This document shows, in pieces, positions 17,560-26,022 of a stretch of DNA of 64,000 nt. The stretch is from Paenibacillus segetis. Its GTDB lineage: Bacteria; Bacillota; Bacilli; Paenibacillales; Paenibacillaceae. The translations under genes were made by a program, and so were the position numbers. The notes below the pieces were generated by a model. It saw nothing but the letters and a program-made list of their open reading frames with translations, ran no database searches and was not told the DNA's origin. Numbering within the stretch: the first letter of the stretch is position 1; every line of letters begins with the position of its first letter. The DNA lies in contig NZ_BMFT01000001.1 in assembly GCF_014639155.1 (NCBI RefSeq), positions 1-64,000 of the forward strand. The letters run 5' to 3'.

Positions 17560-17608
17560 GGGGTCGTCCCAAAAGCCATCTATGGTGACTTTAGGGACAA
17601 CCCCTTAC
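17556..17608 (+). terminator. Hairpin at the end of the AraC gene
   Basis: GTAAGGGGTCGTCCC and GGGACAACCCCTTAC form a long stem with one mismatch or bulge. Only a weak T-rich stretch (ATGCATTTTACG) follows. The stem starts at the stop codon. It is probably a terminator of moderate strength; the remaining 150 bases to 17761 show nothing recognisable. Confidence 0.6.
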
Positions 17609-17761
17609 ATGCATTTTACGATAAATTGTGGGACCGAAACTCAAAACTGGAATCGTTCATGTCCTTAGAATTTGAGATAGAGGATTCCTAAGCAAAATAG
17701 CGTTACTGTGATCCGATAGAATCAAATGAATGAAATGCACATAAAGGATTCTTCGGTCATC

Positions 17762-19504
17762 TCAGGAAATATTTTGATGGAGCGGAGCCGGGGTATTCCC
17801 ACTTAGCTCGGCACATTCTCGGAATGCAAAATGAGAACAACCTTGGCATTTGTGGCCTTGAATTTTTCCTAAGGCGTAGTTGAGTGCGTCTCCAGTATGC
17901 TCGAAGAAGTGTTCCTCACCGATAAATTTTCCACAACCAGATCTGTTTAGAAGTTCCTTCGGTTGTGGTCGAAGTCCTGACACGAGAACAGTAACCCCTC
18001 GGTGAGTTAGACGTTTCACCAGTTCAGAGAAATTGGATTCACCCGTTGTATCCATAAAGGGCACATTACTCATTCGGAACAACACGACTTCAGGACCTTG
18101 ATCATCTTTAAGCTGTAGGCCAGAGTGTTCAAGTGCATGAGAAGCTCCAAAGAACAAGGGGCCATCAACGCTGAAAATACCGATTTGAGGGCAGTCATGC
18201 TCCTTTGTTACCATGTGTGCCTTGACCTTATCGTTACTGGAGGAATGGTCCGGTAATACTTTTGCTACCGTAAGTATCTCACTCATCCGTTTGACAAAGA
18301 GAATGACAGCCAGTACTAAGCCGACCTCTACAGCAGTAGTTAAAGTGGTGAATACGGTCAGCAAAAAGGTGACGATCAGAATGATAGAATCTCCACTACG
18401 TGTCTTAACCATATGGGCAAAAGACTTACGTTCACTCATATTCCAGGCTACCAACATGAGAATAGGTGCCATACTAGCTAAAGGAATTTCTGAAGCATAC
18501 GGAGCAAATAATACGACGACTAATAACACGATCACGCCATGGATAATGCCGGAGAAAGGCGATACAGCCCCACTTTTGATATTCGTTGCCGTTCGGGCAA
18601 TGGCACCCGTAGCTGGGATTCCTCCGAATAAAGGGGTAACCATGTTGGCAATACCTTGTCCTATTAACTCACGATTACTGTTATGGCGTGTCCTTGTCAT
18701 TCCATCGGCCACAACGGCAGATAGTAAGGATTCAATACCGCCAAGCATCGCAATAATGAAGGCTGGTTTTATCATCAGGGCAATACGATCCCATGTTAGT
18801 GAAATGGGATGGAAGCTTGGTAATCCACCGGGAATAGCCCCGTAGGCTGTACCGATGGTTGTGACTTGACCAGGAAATAACCATGCAGCAACGAGTGTGG
18901 ATACAATGATACCTATTAGGGATGCAGGCACTTTAGGTAAGTATTTGGGTGTTAATATAAGTGCAGCCAAGCATATGCATGCAGTCAAAATACTGTATAT
19001 ATTTAGGGTTGGAAGACGCTTGATGATTTCGGCCATATTAGATAAGAAGTATTCATGACGTCCAACATCTCGTAGTCCTAGAAAGTTAGCGATCTGCCCG
19101 CTAAAGATGGTTACGGCAATCCCTGCAGTAAATCCAATCGTTACGGGCCGAGGAATGAATTTAATTAACACACCTAATCGAAATACACCCATCAGAACAA
19201 GTATAATTCCGGCAAGAAAGCCTGCAATCAGTAAATTTTCATAGCCGTATTGCAGAACGATCGCTAATAAAATGGGAATAAATGCTCCGGTAGGCCCTCC
19301 GATTTGAAATCTCGAACCTCCAAAGAGTGAGATCAAAATACCTGCGATAATGGTGGTGTATAGTCCATATTCTGGCTTCACACCAGAGGCAATCGAGAAG
19401 GCCATTCCAAGTGGGATCGCAACAATCCCGACAATACACCCAGATATTAAATCCTTGCGAAACGCATCTGCAGTATAACCGCTAAATCGTCCCATCCATT
19501 TCAT
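17762..19504 (-). CDS. SulP family inorganic anion transporter
   Basis: Membrane transporter for sulfate, bicarbonate or similar anions. The 580-residue protein has 10-12 TM helices (about residues 15-420), including GPTGAFIPIL and GGIPATGAIARTATN, and a C-terminal STAS domain (about 445-545) with FMDTTGESNF. The tail carries a cysteine cluster (KCQGCSHFAFREC) not typical of the family. The start is placed at ATG 19504 behind AGAAGGGT; ATG 19528 is an alternative. An ArsR gene lies just upstream in the same direction, with a terminator between them. The anion is not determinable. Confidence 0.92.
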   Translation of the reverse strand: MKWMGRFSGYTADAFRKDLISGCIVGIVAIPLGMAFSIASGVKPEYGLYTTIIAGILISLFGGSRFQIGGPTGAFIPILLAIVLQYGYENLLIAGFLAGIILVLMGVFRLGVLIKFIPRPVTIGFTAGIAVTIFSGQIANFLGLRDVGRHEYFLSNMAEIIKRLPTLNIYSILTACICLAALILTPKYLPKVPASLIGIIVSTLVAAWLFPGQVTTIGTAYGAIPGGLPSFHPISLTWDRIALMIKPAFIIAMLGGIESLLSAVVADGMTRTRHNSNRELIGQGIANMVTPLFGGIPATGAIARTATNIKSGAVSPFSGIIHGVIVLLVVVLFAPYASEIPLASMAPILMLVAWNMSERKSFAHMVKTRSGDSIILIVTFLLTVFTTLTTAVEVGLVLAVILFVKRMSEILTVAKVLPDHSSSNDKVKAHMVTKEHDCPQIGIFSVDGPLFFGASHALEHSGLQLKDDQGPEVVLFRMSNVPFMDTTGESNFSELVKRLTHRGVTVLVSGLRPQPKELLNRSGCGKFIGEEHFFEHTGDALNYALGKIQGHKCQGCSHFAFRECAELSGNTPAPLHQNIS

Positions 19505-19550
19505 TTTCTGTAACCCTTCTTTTCTCATTTACTTTTTTCCATTTTGTACA

Positions 19551-19578
19551 CAAAAAAAGACCCCCGCAGTTTGCGGAG
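19551..19578 (-). terminator. Terminator between ArsR and SulP genes
   Basis: On the minus strand TCCGC..GCGGG forms a short stem with an AAACT-type loop, followed by GGTCTTTTTTT. It sits between the ArsR stop and the SulP start, so readthrough into SulP would be partial unless SulP has its own promoter. Confidence 0.8.
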
Positions 19579-19593
19579 AAAATAATGGCATCC

Positions 19594-19923
19594 TTAGTTT
19601 TGATTGCGTATATCCTCGAGGAGTGTGATGGACTCCACCAAATGATTGTCGAATATCTGCCGCGCTACAGCTAGCAGATCACGAATCAATGGGTCTCTAA
19701 GTGAATATACAACGGTCGTTCCTTCCTTGACCGTGTTAACCAGATTTTTGGACCGAAGTACCGCAAGTTGCTGAGAAACGGCCGAACCCTCTGAACCAAG
19801 AATACTCTGAAGCTCGTTCACATTACGGTCTTGCTGGCTCAATACCTCCAAAATGCGAATCCGCATTGGATGAGCGAGTGCTTTGAAAAATTCGGCTTTA
19901 AACTGCTGAACACTTTTATCCAT
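19594..19923 (-). CDS. ArsR family regulator
   Basis: 109-residue winged-helix repressor: FKALAHPMRIRILEVL, then the recognition region GSEGSAVSQQLAVLRSKNLV and a wing VKEGTTVVYSL. There is no cysteine in the protein, and the metal-binding ELCVCDL motif of the ArsR/SmtB type is absent (NVNELQSIL instead), so it is not a classical metal sensor. It lies upstream of the SulP transporter and probably controls it and itself. A candidate operator lies at 19950-19979. Confidence 0.92.
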   Translation of the reverse strand: MDKSVQQFKAEFFKALAHPMRIRILEVLSQQDRNVNELQSILGSEGSAVSQQLAVLRSKNLVNTVKEGTTVVYSLRDPLIRDLLAVARQIFDNHLVESITLLEDIRNQN

Positions 19924-19949
19924 CGCCTGTTGTCTCCTTGCCTTATATA

Positions 19950-19979
19950 TTCAAATATCTAAAGTTTTGAATATTTGAA
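19950..19979. promoter_or_regulatory. Inverted-repeat operator upstream of arsR-like gene
   Basis: TTCAAATAT and ATATTTGAA form perfect 9-bp arms separated by 12 bases, 27 bases before the ArsR start. The size and place fit an ArsR autoregulatory operator. No test of binding is possible here. Confidence 0.65.
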
Positions 19980-20160
19980 CAAATATAATGTTAACATCAT
20001 TTCCAGTCCATATCTATGACAAATATTACAAGGGATACCAATAGATAAACACCATTTGGAGATTTTGTTCTATTTACGGTATGATATGGGAGGAAACGAG
20101 AAATGTCAGTTGCTGATGTCCAAGGTTTCTTTTTAATAGTATGAAGGAGGAACGTTATCA

Positions 20161-20868
20161 ATGAGTGTTCATATCGCAGCAAAACCAGGGGAAATTGCGG
20201 AAACGATACTACTACCAGGTGATCCACTTCGGGCCAAGTATATTGCGGAAACATATCTTGAGGATGTAACTTGTTACAATGAAGTCCGGGGTATGCTCGG
20301 CTTTACAGGACAGTATAAAGGCAAGAGAATTTCTGTTCAAGGAACCGGAATGGGGATTCCTTCGATTAGTATCTATGTTAATGAATTGATGGATGAGTAT
20401 AAAGTGAAAAATCTAATGCGTGTGGGTACATGTGGAGCAATGCAAGCCGATGTGCATGTCCGTGATATTATTTTGGCGCAGGCGACTTGTACCGATTCCT
20501 CCATGAATCGTCATACTTTCGGCGGGTTGGATTATTCTCCGATTGCCAGCTTCCCTTTGCTGTTGAAGGCTTATGAACTAGCTTCATCGCGTGGGTTGAA
20601 CCCTCATGTCGGAAACATGTTTAGTTCGGACATGTTCTATAGTGATAACAAAACCTTCACCCAGAAGTTGATGGATTATGGGATACTTGGTGTTGAAATG
20701 GAAGCAGCAGCACTGTACACATTGGCAGCAAAATATAAGGTAAATGCACTTGCATTACTTACGGTTAGTGATCACCTTATTACAGGTGAAGCGACAACAT
20801 CGGAAGAACGTCAAACTTCCTTCAATGATATGATCCAAGTCGCTTTGGATACTGCTGCTACACTCTAG
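20161..20868 (+). CDS. deoD: Purine-nucleoside phosphorylase DeoD
   Basis: Cytosolic hexameric phosphorylase cleaving purine (deoxy)nucleosides with phosphate to base and pentose-1-phosphate. At 235 residues it matches DeoD. Visible family blocks: [53 protein letters not shown] and LLTVSDHL (catalytic Asp). RBS AAGGAGG precedes the ATG. The gene appears monocistronic, divergent from the ArsR gene across 237 bases and closed by a terminator shared with the MFS gene. Confidence 0.96.
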   Translation: MSVHIAAKPGEIAETILLPGDPLRAKYIAETYLEDVTCYNEVRGMLGFTGQYKGKRISVQGTGMGIPSISIYVNELMDEYKVKNLMRVGTCGAMQADVHVRDIILAQATCTDSSMNRHTFGGLDYSPIASFPLLLKAYELASSRGLNPHVGNMFSSDMFYSDNKTFTQKLMDYGILGVEMEAAALYTLAAKYKVNALALLTVSDHLITGEATTSEERQTSFNDMIQVALDTAATL

Positions 20869-20892
20869 TACGTAGATTAATGGCTTATAACC

Positions 20893-20934
20893 AAACGACC
20901 GCACACGAGTGATTCCCGTGGCGGTCGTTTTGTA
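20893..20934. terminator. Bidirectional terminator between deoD and MFS gene
   Basis: AAACGACCGC and GCGGTCGTTT pair around ACACGAGTGATTCCCGTG, which itself can pair partly. T-runs on both strands allow use by deoD (+) and by the MFS gene (-). Confidence 0.85.
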
Positions 20935-20960
20935 GTTATTAAGTCTGTTTCTTCTTAGCA

Positions 20961-22103
20961 TTAGGAACGTCTGCCATATTTTCGTGTGAGTACTAAGCCG
21001 AACAACATTCCGATAAACGACATAACGGAGATGGAGAGAAATAATGTTTGTCCACCAAAGACTTCATAGATAGCTCCACCTGCATAAGAGGCGATGATTC
21101 CCGATACTCCGAAGAAGAGAAGAGCAAGAACCGTTTGGCCGGTTGCGCGCCATTCCTCGGGAACAATACGGTACAAATATTGAATAGCCGCGGTGTAGAA
21201 GACCGGAAAGGTCAGCAACTGGAGAATTTGCAGATAGGCAAGCATATGCGTATCCGTAATCCATGCTGAGATGAAAAATCGTAGGAAGTAAAATGCCGCA
21301 GCTATGGATATCGTGAGCAGTTCTTTTCCTTGTCGTAACCACCAAAAGCTTAGAGCGAATACAGCAATCTCACTACCAGCTGCAATAAACCAAGCCTGGC
21401 CGACTAATTCCGTACCACCACCCAGCTCCGTAATATATACCCCAAGAAACGTATCGTTCATTCGTGCAGGGACTGAACAAATGAAGACAAGAATAAGGAA
21501 AAGCAAAGTTTCCTTGTTTCGCAGAAAATTTTTGAGGCTGCTCAAAGTAACGGGCTTCCCTGATACAGGTGCATCCGGTATGGCCAGGATCACGATAAAG
21601 CTCACCAATCCGATTCCCATAAAGAGATAGGCAAGACTATGTGGCCCCAGATAGGACATGATGTAACCCGAGCATAGCGCCATAACTCCATAACCCAAAG
21701 CACCATAGGTACGTATAGAGCCATAACTGATCCCGGCAGACTCGGAGATTCTAAAGTTGAGGCTTTCGGTTAGTGGATCAATTGGCATAAGGAAAAAGTA
21801 CACAAACATCGCGAGTAGGATAAGCTCTGAATAACCGGTAGAAGCGAATAACATGTACCCAACTACGCTAGAACATAACAGCAGAAGAAGTAGCACTTTA
21901 CGAATTGTTTTGGTGCGGTCACTGATCATTCCCCACAGTGGTTGGGCAATAATGGTGATAATCCCTCCGCTACCTACGATTAATCCAATTTGGGCAGGAT
22001 TTAGTCCCTGTTGGTCCAGGTAAACGGGGAGAAATGGGATGAACATTGCGAGCAGCGCAAAATATAAGAAATTAAACGTGCGTAAAGGAGTGGTTGGTTT
22101 CAT
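20961..22103 (-). CDS. MFS transporter (MFS_1-like)
   Basis: 380-residue major facilitator with about 12 TM helices. Helix 2-3 region carries PLWGMISDRTKTIRK, the MFS motif A variant. The start MKPTTPLRTFNFLYF resembles the MFS_1-like/phenylpropionate-permease-like group, whose substrates in Bacillota are mostly unknown. It is divergent from exoA across 148 bases and converges on deoD. No regulator adjoins it. Confidence 0.85.
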   Translation of the reverse strand: MKPTTPLRTFNFLYFALLAMFIPFLPVYLDQQGLNPAQIGLIVGSGGIITIIAQPLWGMISDRTKTIRKVLLLLLLCSSVVGYMLFASTGYSELILLAMFVYFFLMPIDPLTESLNFRISESAGISYGSIRTYGALGYGVMALCSGYIMSYLGPHSLAYLFMGIGLVSFIVILAIPDAPVSGKPVTLSSLKNFLRNKETLLFLILVFICSVPARMNDTFLGVYITELGGGTELVGQAWFIAAGSEIAVFALSFWWLRQGKELLTISIAAAFYFLRFFISAWITDTHMLAYLQILQLLTFPVFYTAAIQYLYRIVPEEWRATGQTVLALLFFGVSGIIASYAGGAIYEVFGGQTLFLSISVMSFIGMLFGLVLTRKYGRRS

Positions 22104-22251
22104 AAAGTAATTCCGATCTTTTATGGATTTGACTTCAAGAGTAGTGAATGTCCGTTTGTTATTGTAACATATTTTATTTGACGGGTTGGAATGGATGAGT
22201 GAGAATGGTAAACGTGAAGATTGAAATTATAGTGAGCTTGTAAGGAGATCG

Positions 22252-23031
22252 ATGAGAATGAAGCTGGTATCATGGAATGTTAATGGTTTAAGAGCATGTG
22301 TGAATAAAGGGTTTAATGATTATTTCAAGGCAATTGACGCAGATATATTTTGCATTCAGGAGACCAAGCTGCAAGAAGGACAAATCAATCTGGATCAGAT
22401 GAAGGAATATCATCAGTATTGGAATTACGCTGAGAAGAAGGGATATTCCGGAACGGCTGTTTTTACTAAAATTAAGCCGCTGTCCGTGCGCTACGGGTTG
22501 GAAGCGGATCAAGAACCCGAAGGGCGGATCATCACACTCGAATTCGAATCCTTCTATCTTGTAAATGTATATACACCGAATGCTAAAAGAGACCTATCAA
22601 GACTTGATTACAGAATGGAATGGGAAGAGCGGTTTCTAGGTTACCTTCAGGAATTGGACAAGCTTAAACCTGTGGTTACCTGTGGTGACTTAAATGTTGC
22701 ACACCAAGAAATTGATATAAAGAATGCAAAATCAAATCATAATAATTCTGGATTTACGCCCCAAGAGCGAGGCAAGATGACGCAATTGCTTGAGTCTGGG
22801 TTTGTAGACTCCTTTAGATATCTATATCCAGATCGGGAAGACGTGTATAGCTGGTGGTCCTATATGCCAAAAGTGCGAGAACGGAACGTAGGGTGGAGAA
22901 TCGATTATTTTCTGGTCTCTTCCAGATTGGCATCTTCGATTATTGACGCACAAATTGATTGCCACATTATGGGGAGCGATCATTGTCCAGTGATTCTAGA
23001 ATTAGAAGATCAACTTACACAAGGAGCATAA
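22252..23031 (+). CDS. exoA: Exodeoxyribonuclease III (AP endonuclease)
   Basis: DNA-repair enzyme with AP-endonuclease and 3'-5' exonuclease activity. The endonuclease/exonuclease/phosphatase fold shows all key blocks: KLVSWNVNGLRA, FCIQETKLQ (metal Glu), YTPNAKRDLSRLDYR, CGDLNVAHQEID, GWRIDYFLVS and the terminal GSDHCPV (catalytic Asp-His). The 259-residue length is usual. AAGGAG stands before two possible starts, 22252 and 22258, separated by one codon. The next gene starts 3 bases after its stop, so the two are co-transcribed. Confidence 0.96.
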   Translation: MRMKLVSWNVNGLRACVNKGFNDYFKAIDADIFCIQETKLQEGQINLDQMKEYHQYWNYAEKKGYSGTAVFTKIKPLSVRYGLEADQEPEGRIITLEFESFYLVNVYTPNAKRDLSRLDYRMEWEERFLGYLQELDKLKPVVTCGDLNVAHQEIDIKNAKSNHNNSGFTPQERGKMTQLLESGFVDSFRYLYPDREDVYSWWSYMPKVRERNVGWRIDYFLVSSRLASSIIDAQIDCHIMGSDHCPVILELEDQLTQGA

Positions 23032-23034
23032 GTA

Positions 23035-23988
23035 ATGAACCAGAATGCTCAGTCATCAAGATCTGTGGGACTTTTTTATATCGTTGGTATTATCGCGATC
23101 TCTTTTTCATCTATATTTGTACGGTGGTCTAGTGCAGAAGTGTCAGTCATTGCGATGTACCGCCTTTATTTAACCAATTTACTTATGCTGCCACTGCTCT
23201 GGAAATACCGTGGTGAAATCCTTCGGCTAACTTCGAAGCAATGGAAGCTATTAATATTATCTGGGTTGTTACTTGGTATCCATTTCTTATTGTGGATGGG
23301 GTCACTCCGTTTGACGTCAGTCGCTAGTTCGACCGTCATTTTAACCTTGGAGCCGATTATCGTTATGCTAGGATCTTTCTTCCTGTTTGGCGCACGGATT
23401 AATAGGGCAATGATTGTAGGGATGAGTATTGCATTGATTGGTTCGATTGCCATTGGTTCGGGTGATTTCAAATTATCGGGTGATGCTTTACAAGGTGATC
23501 TGTTGTCGCTACTTGGGACAATTGCCGTTGCGGCTCACTTACTTGTAGGAAAGTATGTACTGAAAGAAATGAAAGTCTTTGTATATAATTTCTTGGTTTT
23601 TGCAATCGCGGCAACATTGCTGGCTGTATACAATATCTTCAATAGTATTCCGTTTACAGGTTACGCTCCAAAAGAGTGGGGCATTTTCTTGCTGCTCGCT
23701 ATCGTGCCAACGTTATTTGGACACTATTTATTTAATTGGCTGATGACAATTATTAGCGCTTCTGCCGTGTCGATGGCCGTATTAGGGGAACCCGTATTTG
23801 CTTCATTGCTGGCTTGGCTGCTACTTAGAGAAGCGCTCACCCCGCTGCAGTTAGGGGCTGGGATTTTTATTCTGTTTGGCGTATGGATATTTATTCGCTA
23901 TGGAAAAGAAGGATCCAGCCAAGTAGAGGTTGTAGAAGTTAAGGTACAGGTCGAAGGTGATGTAAAAGAATCTGTCAGTTTACTTTGA
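23035..23988 (+). CDS. EamA/DMT family transporter
   Basis: 317-residue membrane protein with ten TM helices in two EamA repeats (about residues 12-145 and 155-295). Family motifs include FVRWSSAEVSVIAMYR in helix 1-2 and LGEPVFASLLAWLLLREAL near the end. Exported substrate unknown; relatives move amino acids or other metabolites. It starts 3 bases after exoA. Its stop codon is overlapped by a Fur-box-like sequence serving the next gene. Confidence 0.9.
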   Translation: MNQNAQSSRSVGLFYIVGIIAISFSSIFVRWSSAEVSVIAMYRLYLTNLLMLPLLWKYRGEILRLTSKQWKLLILSGLLLGIHFLLWMGSLRLTSVASSTVILTLEPIIVMLGSFFLFGARINRAMIVGMSIALIGSIAIGSGDFKLSGDALQGDLLSLLGTIAVAAHLLVGKYVLKEMKVFVYNFLVFAIAATLLAVYNIFNSIPFTGYAPKEWGIFLLLAIVPTLFGHYLFNWLMTIISASAVSMAVLGEPVFASLLAWLLLREALTPLQLGAGIFILFGVWIFIRYGKEGSSQVEVVEVKVQVEGDVKESVSLL

Positions 23989-24005
23989 CAATGATAATCA
24001 CTATC
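23987..24005. promoter_or_regulatory. Fur box upstream of haem monooxygenase
   Basis: The 19-base sequence GACAATGATAATCACTATC agrees with the consensus GATAATGATAATCATTATC at 17 of 19 positions. It lies 61 bases before the downstream TTG start, so iron-dependent repression of that gene is likely. Confidence 0.82.
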
Positions 24006-24066
24006 AATTAGTATGGACATATACTTCTTTTATTCTGAGATGATTATTTCATAGGAGGCGTTGTAT

Positions 24067-24405
24067 TTGTTCATTCAAACGAGAACGATTGTGGTGGAGA
24101 AGGGCAATAGTGATAAAGTGGTTTCCAGATTTAGTGGAGAGAGTCCTCTTGATAACATGGAAGGCCTTATTGATATCAGCATCATGGTGAATAGAAAGAG
24201 TAAAGAACACGAGGAAGTCGTTGTCATTATCCGCTGGGAATCTCAGGAGGCTTGGAAGAACTGGGAGAAGAGTGATGCACATATACAGGGACATCGGGAC
24301 AAAAAGGGTCAACAACCCCCTTCCTATATCATTAGCACTGTGGTTAATATGTACGATGGGGAAATTGTTAAGCGGGGCAAAGCCTTTGATTCAATAAATC
24401 AATAA
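24067..24405 (+). CDS. Antibiotic biosynthesis monooxygenase family, probable haem-degrading HmoA/IsdG-type
   Basis: 112-residue single ABM-domain protein. The start is TTG 24067, 8 bases after GGAGG; the nearer TTG at 24061 is too close. The motif VVVIIRWESQEAWKNWEKSDAH, with His in SDAHIQGHR, is the pattern of HmoA/HmoB-type haem monooxygenases, which open haem to release iron. The Fur box at 23987 supports an iron-acquisition role. A bidirectional-looking terminator follows. Confidence 0.82.
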   Translation: MFIQTRTIVVEKGNSDKVVSRFSGESPLDNMEGLIDISIMVNRKSKEHEEVVVIIRWESQEAWKNWEKSDAHIQGHRDKKGQQPPSYIISTVVNMYDGEIVKRGKAFDSINQ

Positions 24406-24411
24406 AATAAG

Positions 24412-24455
24412 AAAGGAGCTGCTCGGACAAGTACTTATCCGGGAAGCTCCTTTTG
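24412..24455. terminator. Terminator between haem monooxygenase and aminopeptidase genes
   Basis: AAAGGAGCT and AGCTCCTTT pair; an inner TCGGACAAG..CTTATCCGG pairing extends the stem. TTTT follows on the plus strand and TTTC on the minus strand. Confidence 0.82.
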
Positions 24456-24459
24456 CGTA

Positions 24460-25689
24460 TTAAGCCCAGCTACCTTTACGGAATACAGGTTCAATTGTTC
24501 CGTCCGCAAGTTCACCGTCAATTTCCAACTCAGCAGAGCCAATCATGAAATCGACATGAGTTAAGCTAACGTTGGCTCCTCTAGCTAATAATTCCTCTTT
24601 GCTTAATTTTGTTCCACCTTCGATATTAACCGGATAGGAACTCCCCAGTGCAAAATGGCAGGAAGCATTCTCGTCGACACCCGTATTATAGAATACTCGG
24701 TTTAATTGAGAGATGGGTGAGTCATAAGGAACAAGAGCCATTTCACCGAGATAAGATGCGCCCTCGTCTGTATCGAGCAGTGAAGTCAAATGTTCGCGAC
24801 CTGATTTCGCATCGTATTCAACGACTTTGCCATCTTTGAAAGTCAGTGTAATTCCTTCAACAAGTCGTCCATTTAAATTAAGTGGGAGTGTACTTGTTAC
24901 GGTACCGTTGACACCTGTCCGATGAGGCATCGTGTAAATTTCTTCGGTAGGCATATTGGCTACAAAATATACGCCGTCCTCTTTCTCATCGCCACCACCG
25001 AGCCATAGGTAACCTTCAGGCATCTCAACATGCAAATCGGTTCCCGGAGCACGATAATGTAGGCTCTTGTAGCGTTTCGTATTCATGTAATTTTGTCTTT
25101 TCTTCAATTCACTGATATGCTCACGCCATGCTGCAACCGGATCTTCACTACCTACACGGTTCATGAGGAACACGGCATCCCACATTGCTGGAACTCGTTC
25201 TTCTTCTGGAAGATCAGCGAATACTTTATTGGCCCAAGCTCGTGTTGGAGCTTTAATTAACGACCAGCTTACTTTGTTGCTTCGTACATAACCCTGATAT
25301 TTCTCACGTGCGATTGCAGCGGCTTTGACCGCAGTGGATACCTTGGATGAGTCGATGCCGCGGAATAGTTCCGGATCTGGAACCTTAATATGTAGAATGG
25401 CTCCACCGCCCTCGGCGAGCTGTTCCATCATGTCAGCTTGCCACTTTGGATAATAGCTGAAAGAATCATCGGCTGCCTTCTCATAACGGATGCGTGTAAC
25501 CTGTTCATCTTCCCATTCCACTTGAACATATTTTGCCCCGGCTTCATAAGCTTTGGATACCACCAGACGGGTAAAGTCCACGGTTTCCAAAGGCGATTGA
25601 ACGATAAGAACTTGCCCAGGCTGAATATTTACGCCTACCTTAATGACCAGTTCCGCATACTTCTCTAACATAACTTCGAAATTTTTCAT
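24460..25689 (-). CDS. M29 family aminopeptidase
   Basis: Cytosolic metallo-aminopeptidase of the M29 (AmpS/thermophilic aminopeptidase) family, removing N-terminal residues from peptides. The 409-residue product matches AmpS. Family blocks: YVQVEWEDEQVTRIRYE, VANMPTEEIYTMPHRTGVNG and HFALGSSYPVNIEGG near the C-terminus, carrying metal-ligand Glu and His. The start is ATG 25689 (or 25692), 8 or 5 bases after GGAGG; an upstream in-frame extension covers the RBS. Monocistronic. Confidence 0.93.
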   Translation of the reverse strand: MKNFEVMLEKYAELVIKVGVNIQPGQVLIVQSPLETVDFTRLVVSKAYEAGAKYVQVEWEDEQVTRIRYEKAADDSFSYYPKWQADMMEQLAEGGGAILHIKVPDPELFRGIDSSKVSTAVKAAAIAREKYQGYVRSNKVSWSLIKAPTRAWANKVFADLPEEERVPAMWDAVFLMNRVGSEDPVAAWREHISELKKRQNYMNTKRYKSLHYRAPGTDLHVEMPEGYLWLGGGDEKEDGVYFVANMPTEEIYTMPHRTGVNGTVTSTLPLNLNGRLVEGITLTFKDGKVVEYDAKSGREHLTSLLDTDEGASYLGEMALVPYDSPISQLNRVFYNTGVDENASCHFALGSSYPVNIEGGTKLSKEELLARGANVSLTHVDFMIGSAELEIDGELADGTIEPVFRKGSWA

Positions 25690-25785
25690 CATACATTCCT
25701 CCATGCTCTTAAAAATAAACCAAAACGAGCCATGCTGCAACTTCAGCAGATCCTGGATAGATAGACCAAGGACCCATCATAATAA

Positions 25786-25814
25786 TTGCGGCATATAGGA
25801 TTATTTGCTATACT
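25786..25814 (+). promoter_or_regulatory. Sigma-A-type promoter of the FusB-like leader
   Basis: TTGCGG (25786-25791) and TATACT (25809-25814) are separated by exactly 17 bases. The start of transcription would be near 25821, giving a leader of about 200 bases before the coding region at 26023. Confidence 0.7.
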
Positions 25815-25846
25815 TTTCGCATGAATTTTGATTGGGGGTTTTGTAG

Positions 25847-25897
25847 ATGGCATTGTTGAATTGCTCATTTGCTAGGAAGTCCTCATGCAGAGCCTGA
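25847..25897 (+). CDS. Candidate leader peptide (16 codons)
   Basis: A short reading frame ATG..TGA encodes MALLNCSFARKSSCRA. GGGGG lies 8 bases before the ATG, good RBS spacing. It is downstream of the promoter at 25786 and upstream of a set of alternative stems that could hide or free the RBS of the FusB-like gene. It is not a recognised peptide; the evidence is position, RBS and structure only. Confidence 0.55.
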   Translation: MALLNCSFARKSSCRA

Positions 25898-25900
25898 TCT

Positions 25901-26012
25901 GGGGCGATACTTTGCGTGAGGTGCGATAGAATAGATTTCATCGCCCAAACTTATCTTTATCGTTTCTAATAACGGCTTTGCACCTTATATTTTTTTCATT
26001 ATAAATAAGGGG
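25901..26012 (+). promoter_or_regulatory. Candidate translational attenuator of the FusB-like gene
   Basis: Three pairings compete. GGGCGAT (25902-25908) with ATCGCCC (25940-25946) encloses GAGGTGC (25918-25924). CCTTAT (25983-25988) with ATAAGG (26005-26010) covers the AAGGGG RBS. GAGGTGC can instead pair with GCACCTT (25980-25986), which would free the RBS. A ribosome stalled on the 16-codon frame could shift the balance. This is inferred by eye, without energy calculation. Confidence 0.5.
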
Positions 26013-26022
26013 CTGAAGAGCT

